A stretch of DNA of 64,000 nt from Taiwanofungus camphoratus (taxonomy: Eukaryota; Basidiomycota; Agaricomycetes; Polyporales; Taiwanofungaceae), in the NCBI GenBank assembly GCA_003999685.1, contig CP021220.1, forward strand, positions 744,001-808,000. The letters run 5' to 3'. Shown piece by piece: positions 34,310 to 45,802 of the stretch. Made by a program: the position numbers and the translations under genes. Under the pieces are notes generated by a model. The model was not told the DNA's origin, made no database searches, and saw only the letters and a program-made list of their open reading frames with translations. The stretch's first letter is position 1. Each line of letters opens with the position of its first letter.

Positions 34310-37055
34310 GGCACCGGACAAGCGCTGCACTTGCGTTCGAGATATATCCTGTCACAGTAGTATCTGCACCCACAACAAGCTGGCACAGCAACTTGAAGCT
34401 CAAGTGGACATCGCGCTCACATTCACAAAGCCAGAACTAGTGATGACCAAGTCCATAAATGATCAACATTTTCGGCGCGTCGGTCACGCGGTTCTCACGT
34501 GCACGTGAACTGGGAGCTCTACTAGTAACATCGGGGAATTGGGCCCATACTGACGCCGCGCTGGTAAGGCCTGATACCAGCATATACGATCTATCATGCG
34601 TAACAGGTCTACCAGTCTGGTGGCTGTACTTATCTAGCCTTTTCTGCTTGGGTACAAGTGGTCAAACACCCCAAGACTTGTCGTTTCCTGTAAGTCTGAT
34701 GGGCTCCAGTTAGGCTGCCACCCGAATGACCTGGTTGGGTACGTGCCACACCACTCAGGTCGAGTATCACCATATTCACCCGGGCATTTATCGGATTTAA
34801 GATTCATACTACATGAGTCTAATCGACGACAAGTCAGCTCAGCCTGGGAGTCGGGACAATTCGCATTGCATCGGGCAATGCCGTAACCTACCAAGCCGTC
34901 TTGGTAGCGAGACCTGCCAGACCTTTCTGGCAGCGAGACCTGCGTGTGTAATCTAACCACGTGCAGCGAGACCTGCGGCAGCCGCAGCGGATGTCCTAAT
35001 CTGGCGAGCAGGTAAAAAAGACGAGAAAAAAGGGCCCCTATCCTTTCTTTACTTCGCAAAATAATTAGCACGTTCGGTGGGCAGTAGCTGCCGAACGTGG
35101 CTGAGCCTGGCTACCCAACGCGAGACCTCGGCGCGCGCAACCTTAGAAGTCGATTAGAGCTTGGGTACATATGATAGCAAACGACCAGAATTATAGATAT
35201 AGACCATATGAGAGCTGCTCTACGGTGCTACAATGTTGCCAAAACAATTCATCTCGGGTTCAAACTTTATATATTCAATCTATTTAGACTACACAGGCTA
35301 CTGAATCTAAATATGCCAGAACGACTGAGTGCAGCTCAGCTACTTACCTACCTGTGCCCGCTGATGTTGTGGCCGTGATTGCATCTTGTTATACTACTGC
35401 TTGTCTTGTGGCCGAGACAGTCCAGTTGATTCTCCTATTGAAGGGCAAGCGCTGCACCGCCCAACCCGATAGCTGCATGCTATCACCGCCGATCCGCCGA
35501 TGTGCGTTCCTGGTTCCTAGTAAAATTATTCCGTTATATTCAAAATCATGCTAGAATAGATTACCATATACTGTAGTTTTATACAACGTCCGTATCGCTT
35601 GCCAGCTTCAGTTGCTCACTTTCAACCCGCAGCTGAAGTCTGTGGGCCTAGAGTATTCATACCATGCGTACCTCCTTTATATCTCCATGTTGACGTCTGT
35701 GGTGAGTTGAGCAGGGACAATTTGACTGAGAGAGAATGATAGACTGTCGTACCAGTTCCACCACGTCACAAATTGTTCAATTTTGTCTTCCTTCTAAAGG
35801 GCCAAATGAAGCTACCGAACACTAGATCAATTTGATCCTATGAATACTAAGACATTGTAGCTCACCTGTGTGGCGGCACAGGCAATAGATGCACATCAGA
35901 CTCGAGGACAGCAGATGGGGACATAACTTTCTGGGGGGAAGAGTGTGAACCTGGTTGATGCCCAAAGTCCAGCTTTAAAAGTGATTTGACGTACTGTTTT
36001 GTGCTCCGACCCTGTTGAACACCAACCAACAAGATAACAATCTGAGCACGCTTACCCCTTCAGCAATTGGATGCCCATTGAGCAGCTATCGATGAACTGA
36101 CAAAGCTGTTATGACTGTGATGTATGGACACTTCGGACCAAACGGACTTACCATTTATGATAGCTTATCAGATAGGTTTGAGCGTGCGTCTCGGCCAAGT
36201 CATGCACATGCAATTCAAGTGCGGGAAAGCCCTCCTGTTCATTGTCAGTGAGTTGGCAGGACTCGATGATGCAAGATGTCCATACCAGAGTTACTAGTAA
36301 TATCAACGGATATGTTGAATGTGAAGAGGATCTGCCGCAGCCACAAACTACTGCCATGCTAGTAAATGTAAGCGCAGATTTGAGATAGCCGCGCAGACAC
36401 CTCCAATTCCAATTTCCAAGTTGACTGGGACTCCAAGTCCTTCAAGTTCAATGGTTAGTGAGATGCCGCGATCAGATAGTGTTGGTGAAACCTCACCAAT
36501 CAAACTGGCTGCCTCCAAACCACTCGAGACCGATATCGGGCACACAGGGTGACAGCAAGCTGTTACAGTGTTATCAGCAAGGCCCAGGTTACCTATACGA
36601 CTTGCCCTTAGATGGGCAACAGACTACCAGACTGTCCGAAGGTCGACAATTAGAGCCCATATCAGGCGGCACAATGATATTGGCTTACAGAGTGTACACC
36701 AGTCTGTTGGCAGTAGGTAAGCTGCACAACAGGCTGGCGTCGAGCACATAAGACGGCTACCAGACTGCCCTGAGTCCACGCGAATAAGGCCTGACAAATG
36801 GAGACAATTGTTCCCACGCTGGATAAACTCTATCACCTCATACCAGTTCGTTCCCAATTTCCCGTTGAAGCTGCCTCAGGCTTTTCTGCGTAAATGCATC
36901 GTGTCGGTGCTCGACGAGTAGATCTCATCCCAAATTTGGAGGGCCACAGTCGAGCTCCCTTCATTTAGCGGCGTTCCCAATTGTTGTCACTCTCTGAATC
37001 GCTAAGCTTACGACGGGATATTCCTGTGAAGAATTCTGTTCTTTCATAGCTGGCA
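34310..37055. other. Gene-poor 2.7 kb stretch between the SprT-like and F-box genes
   Basis: No protein-coding gene is supported; frames are short and conflicting and the composition is more A/T-rich than in neighbouring genes. Small repeats are present: GCGAGACCTGC three times at 34.9 kb, and a 9-bp perfect hairpin at 35,069-35,099 (both listed under findings). The stretch may hold decayed transposon sequence, but no recognisable coding remnant was found. Confidence 0.4.
34906..34976 (+). repeat. Three spaced copies of AGCGAGACCTGC
   Basis: AGCGAGACCTGC occurs exactly at 34906-34917, 34932-34943 and 34965-34976. A related CGCGAGACCTCG lies near 35,120. The start-to-start spacings are 26 and 33 bp, so it is not a regular satellite. 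Purpose unknown; degenerate repeat or clustered protein-binding site are both possible. Confidence 0.5.
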
Positions 37056-38671
37056 ATGAACCCGCCGCACCCAGCTCTACAGAACGATGCAATCCTGAGC
37101 GAGATTTTCGGACACATCGCTGAGAGTATTCAGCATGACTCTTATACGAGTCTTTCCCGATCCGCTCGTGTTTGTAGACACTTCTTAGAGCCTGCCCTGA
37201 CCGCTCTATGGAGGGAGCTTACCGATTTGTCGCAGCTGTTCGGAATACTGAAGACTTCGCTGGTGAAGGTCCAGAATCGCGGGAGAGATGTATATGTATG
37301 CTCGCTATCTCCTTGTTGTGATCTACCAGCCCCTGATACAATATACAGGTAATCTGCGGACCCATCTCGAGCGACGAATGGACGCGTTTCCAATACTACG
37401 CTCGCCGAGTACGCGTATTGCGATACTCTTACTACGACACAATCGGTCCCTCAATATTTCTTCAATTAATTTGTCACTCAGGTGGACCGCTGCTACCCTC
37501 TTTGGTCGCACTATATTGGGAACAGCACGGCCCATTAGGCACAGAATTATGGGCCTTCCTATCGCAGTCACTTCGCAGGGTGCATATCAACTATCCCTGT
37601 GACTACCTATCCGGTTATACGACGGACTTGCCGACAATCAACGATTGTACTATTCGCAGCTTCTTGAATGCCTTGAGCCTCAAGTCCCCACATCTACATG
37701 AATTGAAGCTGACCAATGTCTTTCACCCACCATCGCTGCAAGCCATAACCGGCTTGACCAAGGTGCAGCGTCTGCATATCCTAAAATCCAACTCCGCCTC
37801 ACTTGTGCTACGCCCTTGTTCCCAAATGGAGAACCTTGTCACTCTAGTGATTGATCTCCGATTCGTACGAAGTGGCTTTATCATCACCCTTTCTGGTTTT
37901 CCAGCTTTGCGGAGCCTTGATGTGAGCGGCGAGCCTTCCACTATAGCACGGCTCTGTACTGCGACATCATCATCAGCATATCTGCAGTCAGTCAAATTAG
38001 ACTTCTTCGGGAATGCATCAGAACAAATCCCACATTGCTATGACACGTTCAACGCATTGAAATCACGATTTGCGTCCTCATTACGTTCAATCAGTGTCCT
38101 TTGTCGCCCTTTGAGTTGGAAGGACGACACACATTGCCAACACAGGTTGTTGGACTTCACGAGACATTTACTCGAATTATGTGAGCTACAAGAGGCTGTA
38201 ATCTCGGTGAATTTCAAGAGCGTTATATTGACGAACGACGACATCTATGATATGGCAATTTCGTGGCCGAAGCTCAGGAAGCTGACCTTGCTTTATTCTC
38301 GTAACGCGGATGTCCTACTCAATATGCCCTCCATCCACTCTCTGACCAGCTTCGCTCGTCACTGCCCCCAGATGCAGGAGCTCACCCTCGGATATGTCCT
38401 CCTCCGACGGATTGGGCCACTGAGTGCATGCCCTATACTGTCTCACGGATTACGAAAATTATACATCGAAGACTATGTGGAGAACAGTAACGATCCACTT
38501 AGGCCTGCTCAATTTCTTGACCGTATGTTCCCGAACCTAGACATCAACTTTTTTCGCTGTCAAGGAAAAGGGGCAAAAATGCCCAAGTGTTTGGCTGCTC
38601 TCCAGTCAGCCAGGAAAGAGCAAATGGAACGTGAAAAGATGGTGCGACATCCCGGTTTCGTCCCAGTATGA
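37056..38671 (+). CDS. F-box protein with leucine-rich-like C-terminus
   Basis: F-box proteins recruit substrates to SCF ubiquitin ligases. Exon 1 encodes MNPPHPALQNDAILSEIFGH and SLSRSARVCRHFLEPALTAL, a good F-box with the CRxFLEPAL-like helix common in agaricomycete families. The single intron 37296-37348 joins RDVY to VICGPISSDEWTRFQYYA. The ~430-residue remainder has irregular LRR-like repeats (LHELKLTNV, VQRLHILKSN, LVTLVIDL, LRSLDVSG, LRKLTLLYS, MQELTLGYVLL) and ends RHPGFVPV. The combined length is about 510 residues. These families are greatly expanded and fast-evolving in Agaricomycetes; the substrate is unknown. Confidence 0.88.
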
Positions 38672-39190
38672 TGAAATAGCTGAAGGCTACTTTTGGGGCC
38701 AGCGCGAATGTTCTTGAGACACATTAAAAGCATTTGTTGCCGGCTGACATGACGTTGAAATAGTGTAGTTGTGGAACTCCCCGCACCATCTTAAGAATGT
38801 ACGACCTTGAGTGTCGACGAATAATAATCCCGGTCTCACCGTAAAGACCTACGTTTGCTTGTCGTCTCGGCTAAAGTCTTGCACCCAGGTGCTTATGAAT
38901 GTCATTCTGTCCGGATACATAGCTTGTTGGACCAGTCCCTATGCCTTCCGTGGTGGTACGCCATCAGGTGGCAAGTCCTAGCGTAGTGCCAGATGTCTGC
39001 ACGAGTCGTGCACAAGGGCCGCAAAAGGGTCGCACTGAGGTTATAACAATAAATAATATAAGTTCCCAAAAATCTAGCGATACATGTAGCAAGCAACCTC
39101 GGCTCCATCTATGCGGATGCCGCGGCAAGACATCATACACACAATTCCGTACAGGATATATGGGCACAAGAAACATCCAGCGAAGGGCAA
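38672..39190. other. Convergent 3' regions of the F-box and GH16 copy 2 genes
   Basis: About 0.5 kb between two converging genes. No coding frame is supported on either strand; expected to contain both 3' untranslated regions. Confidence 0.5.
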
Positions 39191-40866
39191 TCACGAACTC
39201 AGTTGGTAGATCTTGACGCTCTTAACCTCCCAGTCTATACACAAGAGCATTATTAGGAAGACTGAATGCACCACGGAGACCAACGCTACTTACATGCGTC
39301 AGCGAATGCAGAACCGTTATTCTGGACAAACTGCTGGCAGGTCGCAGCGCCCGTGCGCTGTGCGCAGCTTTGAGCCTGTCCCGGCGCACCCGCGGCGTCC
39401 CACGCGTCACCCGCCCACGCTCCACTGTTCGCCGTCAGCACCTAGTTACACGGCAACACATGCAAGAGACACTCACCAAAGGGTCGTGTCGAAGATGACT
39501 GACTGGTTGTAGAAGAACTGAGACGGGTTGCACGAAGACGCCGGGAAGCTCGCGATGGGCGTGCCCCAGCCTGCCGGCTGCGGCGCGCCAGCGGTGATGT
39601 CCGCGGGGACCGCGCTGCGCTGGAAGAAGAATACGGAAATGCCGCTGTCGACCCATTGCACTATGTGGCGATAGCCAATAAGTCATCTATTGTCCGACTT
39701 AAAACCAGAACACAAGAAGGACGTACTCGCATAGACCCCGCCGCCGATGGCGTTGAATGCCGCACCGAACGAGTTGGCTTGCGCAGCGCGGATGCCGCAG
39801 CCCTGGTCGCCAGTGCCCGCGACGGAGCAGTCGGTGCCCTCAATGACGGTTCCGGTAATAGCGAGAGCGGTTGTGTTCGTGCTGGGGAGCGTGCATCCCG
39901 AGTTGGTGTGCAGGGTAACCTGGTTGTTCGTGTAGTCGTTCACACCCTCGACGATGTCGATCTCGCCGCCTGCAGGCCAGTTCGGGCCTATGGTCAAGAT
40001 CCGGGTTCCAGGTTCATGGGTGAGATTTATGAAAGCGATATGAAGGCGAACATGAATACGAAATGAATTTGAATGATAAGATAACCGGAGTACGCACCGT
40101 TACTCCAAAATGCGGGCCAGGTGCCGCACCCGGTCGGCATGTGCACGGAGTCCATGATGACAAGACCGCCAGTGTAGGTGTAGTCAGTCGTGATGCGGAC
40201 ACTCTGTCTGTTACCCGAGACTGTAGGCGTCGTGTCAACACGCATGATGGCATTCCCCGCACTGTTGATCGAGGTCAAATTGGCAGATTGCTGGATAGCC
40301 GGAGATCAGTATAATAGACGCGAGGAGGATTCAGGAGACCGTACCGCAGTGCCTTGGTCGACATACGCCACATCACCACCAGTGGGGTCGGCGTACGTGA
40401 AGAAGCTCCATCCGTTGAAGAAACTGCTACCTTCCTATGCGCTCCGCTCAGTCTCGGGCTTCCTGGAGAGATGCATTCGAATACATACGTAGTTCTGAGT
40501 TAGCTTCCACGGAGATGAAGCGGTGCTGCCTCCAGAGGCGACAGGTGCCGAGGCGGAACTCGTCCCAGATGCCTCAGGAGACGTTGCTGATGTCCCATTT
40601 GTCCCATGGCCCACGCCAGTTGGACTAAAGCCACTGGACGGCCCGCTGACACAGTACATCTTGCCCGCATCGCCTGGCTGCTGGACGAGAAGACCTCCGT
40701 ACGCCACACGTAGGTCATTGAGGAAGCCCGTGCTCCGCTTGACTGCCTTGTGGTGTGCACTATTCACAGCCCGCACAAGAGACCTTGAACCGCGCTGAAA
40801 GACATTGGCGTCGGCGGGCATGATGTTGGCGAGGAGGAAGACCAGCAGAGGAACGCGGAGATACAT
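39191..40866 (-). CDS. Secreted glycoside hydrolase family 16 endo-beta-1,3(4)-glucanase, copy 2
   Basis: Same architecture as copy 1. The N-terminus MYLRVPLLVFLLANIMPADA is a signal peptide or anchor, followed by FQRGSRSLVRAVNSAHHKAV and a Ser/Thr/Gly/Ala-rich linker ending SPWKLTQNY. The GH16 domain has FFNGWSFFTYADPTGG, RVDTTPTVSGNRQSVRITTD, MPTGCGTWPAFWSNG, the intact catalytic motif GGEIDIVEGVN, QRSAVPADITAGAPQP and the end WEVKSVKIYQLSS. Over the 54-residue stretch from GNAIMRVD to FWSNG the two copies differ at only four positions, so they are recent paralogues. Exon boundaries also correspond. Expected to act on beta-1,3-glucan in its own or other fungal walls. Confidence 0.92.
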
Positions 40867-42169
40867 GTTCGCAAGCTTGGATGGTGATAGTATGTGAAAA
40901 GGAGAGAATGAAATTTTGACCTGGCGCAGCCGGGATCAGTAGAGTTGATAAGCAATACCAGGGTGCTGTGAGCCGGACAACTTCGTTCAGCGCTCCGAGT
41001 CTGGCTTGGACGCTGAGAGAAGCGACCGAGAATATCTGTCGACCAAAGGGAAGAAGAGAAAGCTGTGCAGCAAGGCTGCGCGTAAGATACGGTGTGGAGA
41101 GCCCTCAAGCTCCATCGCAGCAGACCAATAAGGCTTTCGCATTTGGTGGCCTAACGTGGTGGCACAGTCTTTGGCCGAGGTGGCGACGCGTGGATACCCG
41201 ACGCGTGTTGGCCACGTGATGCGACTTCCGACTAGGCGCATTCGTCGCAAGCCTTTCTGCAGCCTCTGCCTGTTCAGTAGCAGCTGTCTTTACTTTCCTT
41301 TACCGAGATAATGTCCTGCATCATGCGTGCGTCTAAAAGTGGCGCTCAATATCTGGATATGCCGGCGTCCGACGATGATCAAACTCAGAAGCAAGCTGTG
41401 ATGTGTGGTCAGTCTAATCACCGCTTGGACCAGAACGGGTGCTTTGCATATTCTATCAACGCTTGAAGTCTGAAATCCTATGCCAAGACTGGGGACCAAG
41501 AACTATTAACTATTACACTTCCATCGGCCGGGGCCTGTAACCCCAGCAACAAGTAGGTTTCTTTCGCCGAGGAATTCTGCTGATGCGCTTCTGCGAGGTT
41601 GCGTCGAGGCAAACACATGTGAGGCCCGTCCGTTCCGTTTCCTCCCATCTCGCTCTGGCACTTGATTGTTAATCCAACGCTATTTGTATGGCTCTACTGC
41701 ATACCCTATGACCTACCCGATTCCAAGATGCCAGTGTTTCCTAGTCCCACGCCAACCTCTTCATCTTGCCTTTCACTCCTGCACAGATTTGGCTATAGCA
41801 GTTCTTCACGGGTCTTTACAGCCTGATATAGCATCGTACCAAGATATAGTGCCTCTAATGCATAGTGAGTATGACGAGTGAGCATATACATCGCGTTCAT
41901 TATATCTCGTCAGGGAGTACTAAACGAAGAGAAGAGAGAAGGAAGAGGCAGTGGTTGAGACAGACACAATAAACAAATGCAACACCCAAGGATGAGCTCC
42001 GAGCCAGAAAAAAGGGACATCATACATGAGAATGCGAATGGGACCATGCATATGGAATGAGTCTAAGGCGAGAGAGAAAGAAATCACCGTCCCTACAACC
42101 GTGTCCGTGCACATCCACCGCGCATCTACACCGCGCACCTGCACAGCACTCTAGATCAGCACGCACACC
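40867..42169. other. Intergenic region between GH16 copy 2 and VAC8
   Basis: Promoter region of GH16 copy 2 and 3' region of VAC8. No supported gene or repeat; frames present are short and in conflict with each other. Confidence 0.45.
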
Positions 42170-44723
42170 TCAATGTCCAAGCGAGCTGCCCGTCAGCGCA
42201 TCCCGCACGCTCCTCCGCAGCTCCTCGTGCTCCCGCCCGCTCACGCTGCCCTCGTGCTCCCTCAGCGACGCCGCCTGCAGCTGCGCCGCGGTAGCACTCG
42301 GCGTCATCGTGCCGTCGCCGTCTCCCTCTGTGATGTCAAGGATGCGCCGCGCGAGCAGCTGGATCTCGCCCTGGCCCTCGCCCGTCTCGGTGTCCTGGTA
42401 CGAGTGGCTCTGCGAGTGGTGCGAGTGCGGCGTGCCCCCGATCGAGGACGTCGGCGTCGAGGTGCGCGTCTCGGCGAGCTGACGGATGTTCGGGATCAGG
42501 ATGTTCGAGCTGCGGATGCTGCTGATGAGTTGCGGGTCTGCAAGGAGGTTGTGTGTCAAATGCAGCCAGGGTCGGAGAGTGAGTTTGTAAGTACGTACCT
42601 CCGGACTCAAGCAGCTGCACGATGGTCCATACGGCGATATGCTGGAAGGTAGCATCCGGGCTGGTCAAGAAGCGGTACAGGTATCTGTGCATACCCCCGT
42701 CAGGCTTGTCCCATACGTCATTGAATGCGGAGTAATCGTCAGTAGTCGTTCGGCCATCTGCAACAGCCGCAACTGAGCGACATTCCCTTAAAACAAGGCA
42801 ACCAGGGCTTACCCTTCGAGGACAAGTTACCGAGTGCAGCTGCACTGTTTCCCTGTACTTCGGAGCTTGACGAGTTTGTCAAAGGTATAAGGACCTCGCA
42901 AATACCCATCTCAAGAAGCTGCCCCTTCAGTTCATCTACAAGCCACACGGACGCCCGTCAATTCCATCCGGTCCTCATGCATCAGAACACGGAAGCATAC
43001 CGCTCAGTGCCAACACCGCAACGCACGCCGTCATCTCGCTCTGCACGTTCATCGGCACCTCAAGCACAAGCTCCTTGATGCTCTGCACCGCGCCCGCCTT
43101 GACGATCGCCTGCTTGTTCTTCTCCGAGCTCGCCGCGAGGTTGCGCAGCGTCGAGATCGCGTGGCACTGCACCTCCTCGTTGTCCTTGAACGAGAGCAGG
43201 TTGATGAGCGGCTGCAGAAAGCCCGACTCGATGATCGGGGACTCGTTCTGAGGGTGAATCGATACGTTGCGCACGCACGCCGCGGAGGAGAGGATGAGCG
43301 GGAGGTATGTCGACTGCAGCAGGCGCAGGAGGGAAGAGAGACCATCCGCCTTCACGATCTCGAGCTGGTATTTCTCTGGTAAGTCATATACGGTGAGTTA
43401 GGAATGACTGGCGAAAGCGGCGAGAAAAGCCTACCATCGCTGGCAAGATTCCGGAGCGCCAATGCAGCCTGGCACTGGACCTTGAGACTCGGGCTGTCCA
43501 TGAGCTGCACCAGGCTCGCTACTAGCTTCGGCTCGCTTTGGGCGAGCTTCTTCCGGTTGATAGCTGCATAAGCTCGTTAGTACACTGACCAACACCATGA
43601 GCACGGAACATAAGTCTCACCGTCAACAGCAATATTACTTAGAGCGGTGGTGCAATAGTACTGGACGTCTGTGTCTGGTGAGTTCAGCAAGCTGACAAGA
43701 ACGGGGATCGCGCCTGCATTGACGAGTTGTTGTCGATTCTCATCTAGATAACGATTCTATCACCCATTATCACCAATGATAAGAGGGAAGCGTACCCGAA
43801 TGGGTCATGTTGAGCAGCGCGCCAGTCGCGTTGCGCTGGACGCGCATGTCCTTGGAACGTGCAAGCCGAGTCAGAGGAACAAGAGCACCGGACTTTGCAA
43901 TCTTGGTCTTGTTGTCGTCTGTAAAGTCATAGAACATGAGATGACGGTATTTGGAATGCGTTAAGCTGGGTAACAAACCATGCGTTGCCAGATTTGTCAC
44001 ACAACCGACCGCATTGCACTGCACCTCAACATTCGGACTAAGCATCTGTCGAATGAGAGGCTCAAGACCGCCCAGCTTGACAATGAGCAGCTTGTTATCG
44101 GCTACATAACCATTGCGCGATTAGCTTTCTAGAACAAAATAGAGGCATTTGCTGCAGCGTACTGTTGACAGCCAGATTGCCTAGTGCCGCGCTTGCAGCC
44201 CGCTGCACCTCGGTGTCGTGACTACTGAGAAGGAAAAGGATGGGGTCGAGTGTGTCTCTGCCCACAGGGCGGACCTCCTTCTCGGTAATCTCAGCAAACG
44301 CGAGGGCGGCACTCCGCTGGAGGTCGACATTGTCAGAAAACGAGAGTGTAGTCAGGGCGGAAAGGGGGGAGCCCGTGAAGAAGTTGGTCGTTGTGCGGTC
44401 TGTTGCGAGGAGAATTGAGAATGATGCGGCGGAGAAGAGTGATACGGAGCATTTTTTTTCAAGAACGCACTCTCGAGGTACTGGAGCAAATCCGCGACGG
44501 CCTCCCGCTCGTTCTCCAGCAGCAAGGGCTCATATGACTGTGACTTGCGCGAGTGGACTGTGAAATAAGACAAGGTAGTCAGGACCCATGATCAAGTCGC
44601 AAATCAATGCGGCAAGTCAAACGGCGTGAGAAGACGGCCCAAGCAACGGACTGGGACGAAGCGAACAATAAGGCGGTACTTATACTGACAGCAGGACTCG
44701 CAGCAGCTTGCGACGACGCCCAT
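42170..44723 (-). CDS. VAC8: Vacuolar armadillo-repeat protein Vac8
   Basis: Vac8 is a lipid-anchored vacuole-membrane adaptor used in vacuole inheritance, nucleus-vacuole junctions, fusion and Cvt/autophagy. The N-terminus [12 protein letters not shown] fits Gly2 myristoylation plus cysteine palmitoylation, which anchor the yeast protein. After [15 protein letters not shown] come a series of armadillo repeats, many one per exon: [130 protein letters not shown] and [17 protein letters not shown]. The C-terminus is a low-complexity Ser/His-rich tail ending TGSSLGH. About eleven exons; the start is fixed by the acylation motif. Confidence 0.95.
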
Positions 44724-45802
44724 GATTGAGAGGGTACGGGGTGTAAGCTGGGCGGGGGAGGTGAGAGAGCACCGGGCTACGATATGGAAGAGGACTTGAA
44801 AGTGTAAACCAACACGGCGGAGCCTGAGACGGCTAGACTTGCGTTGTTTGTTCGCAGTTTGGTCGACATGACAGCTTCCATCTCAGATTTCTGGTGGCAC
44901 GTTGAAATGTCCTCTCGCCGCCGTTGTCTTCACTTGTCCTCTCAAACACCGTGTATTCTCATAGGGAAGTCGCCACCATGTATGCTTCAATGGCACAGAA
45001 TGCTCGTTCCCGTTGAGCGCATAAAGCAGCGGTATATCCTTCACTTCAAAGGCGCAAATCATAGCCCATGTCACCCATGTATTTGAAATGCTCAGACCGC
45101 TGACCGTGTCCCAAAATGATATGAAATGGGGAATCATCAGAACAGGCCTGTGAATATAGGCGAGTCCCAACAGCGAATCACTTTATTGAGCCTGGTATCT
45201 CGAGGATCCGTGATAACGATTGTCACCACTCCTAATTGCTGCCTTCAAAGGCCGAAATACCATGAGGAATGCCTGAGGAATGGAGACATACGACGGGTTC
45301 CCTGGAAGCCCTGAATAGTGCCGTCTGTCACCCTACTTATTCGGAATGCTCTTAAGATCGACAGCACCAGACCCAGTGACTGTGTTCTTTATCAGCTGGG
45401 ATATATTTGTTCTTCCCGGGTGATGGTTGTCAGACGTCTCTACTCATGATTACTCGACCTCAAAGTCTTTGTTGAACGAGCCAGAGGTGGGATTGTGAAC
45501 CCAAGCGATCGACAGTGTGTTTTAGAGGGTTTTGCCGACCTTCAGCATTATTTTATCGTCGTATTACTTTTGTACAGTACGAGAAATGACATTATGGTTG
45601 TTCCACCCGGTTTCGATCTCCAAATCGTACTCGAAAGTCATTCTACTCGGCGGAGCAGCGCTCGCAGCCTGCCCCTCGAGCGCCGCGATCCTCAGACGCG
45701 CTGATCAACGTGACCGACCAGAGGCAACGCGTGATCGCGCCCTCCAGCCCAGCTTACTCCAAGTCCGCGCCTGGGTCTGACTGACTCGACACCGACCTGC
45801 GT
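44724..45802. other. Divergent promoter region between VAC8 and CCA1
   Basis: About 1.1 kb between head-to-head genes. No coding frame resembles a protein and no repeat was recognised. Confidence 0.45.

Noticed and set aside
36350-36900. Possible decayed transposon coding sequence upstream of the F-box gene
   Set aside because: Frames are short and none shows a transposase or other motif I can name, so no element is claimed.
42057-42482. A 141-codon forward frame at the end of VAC8
   Set aside because: Antisense of the low-complexity Vac8 C-terminal exon.
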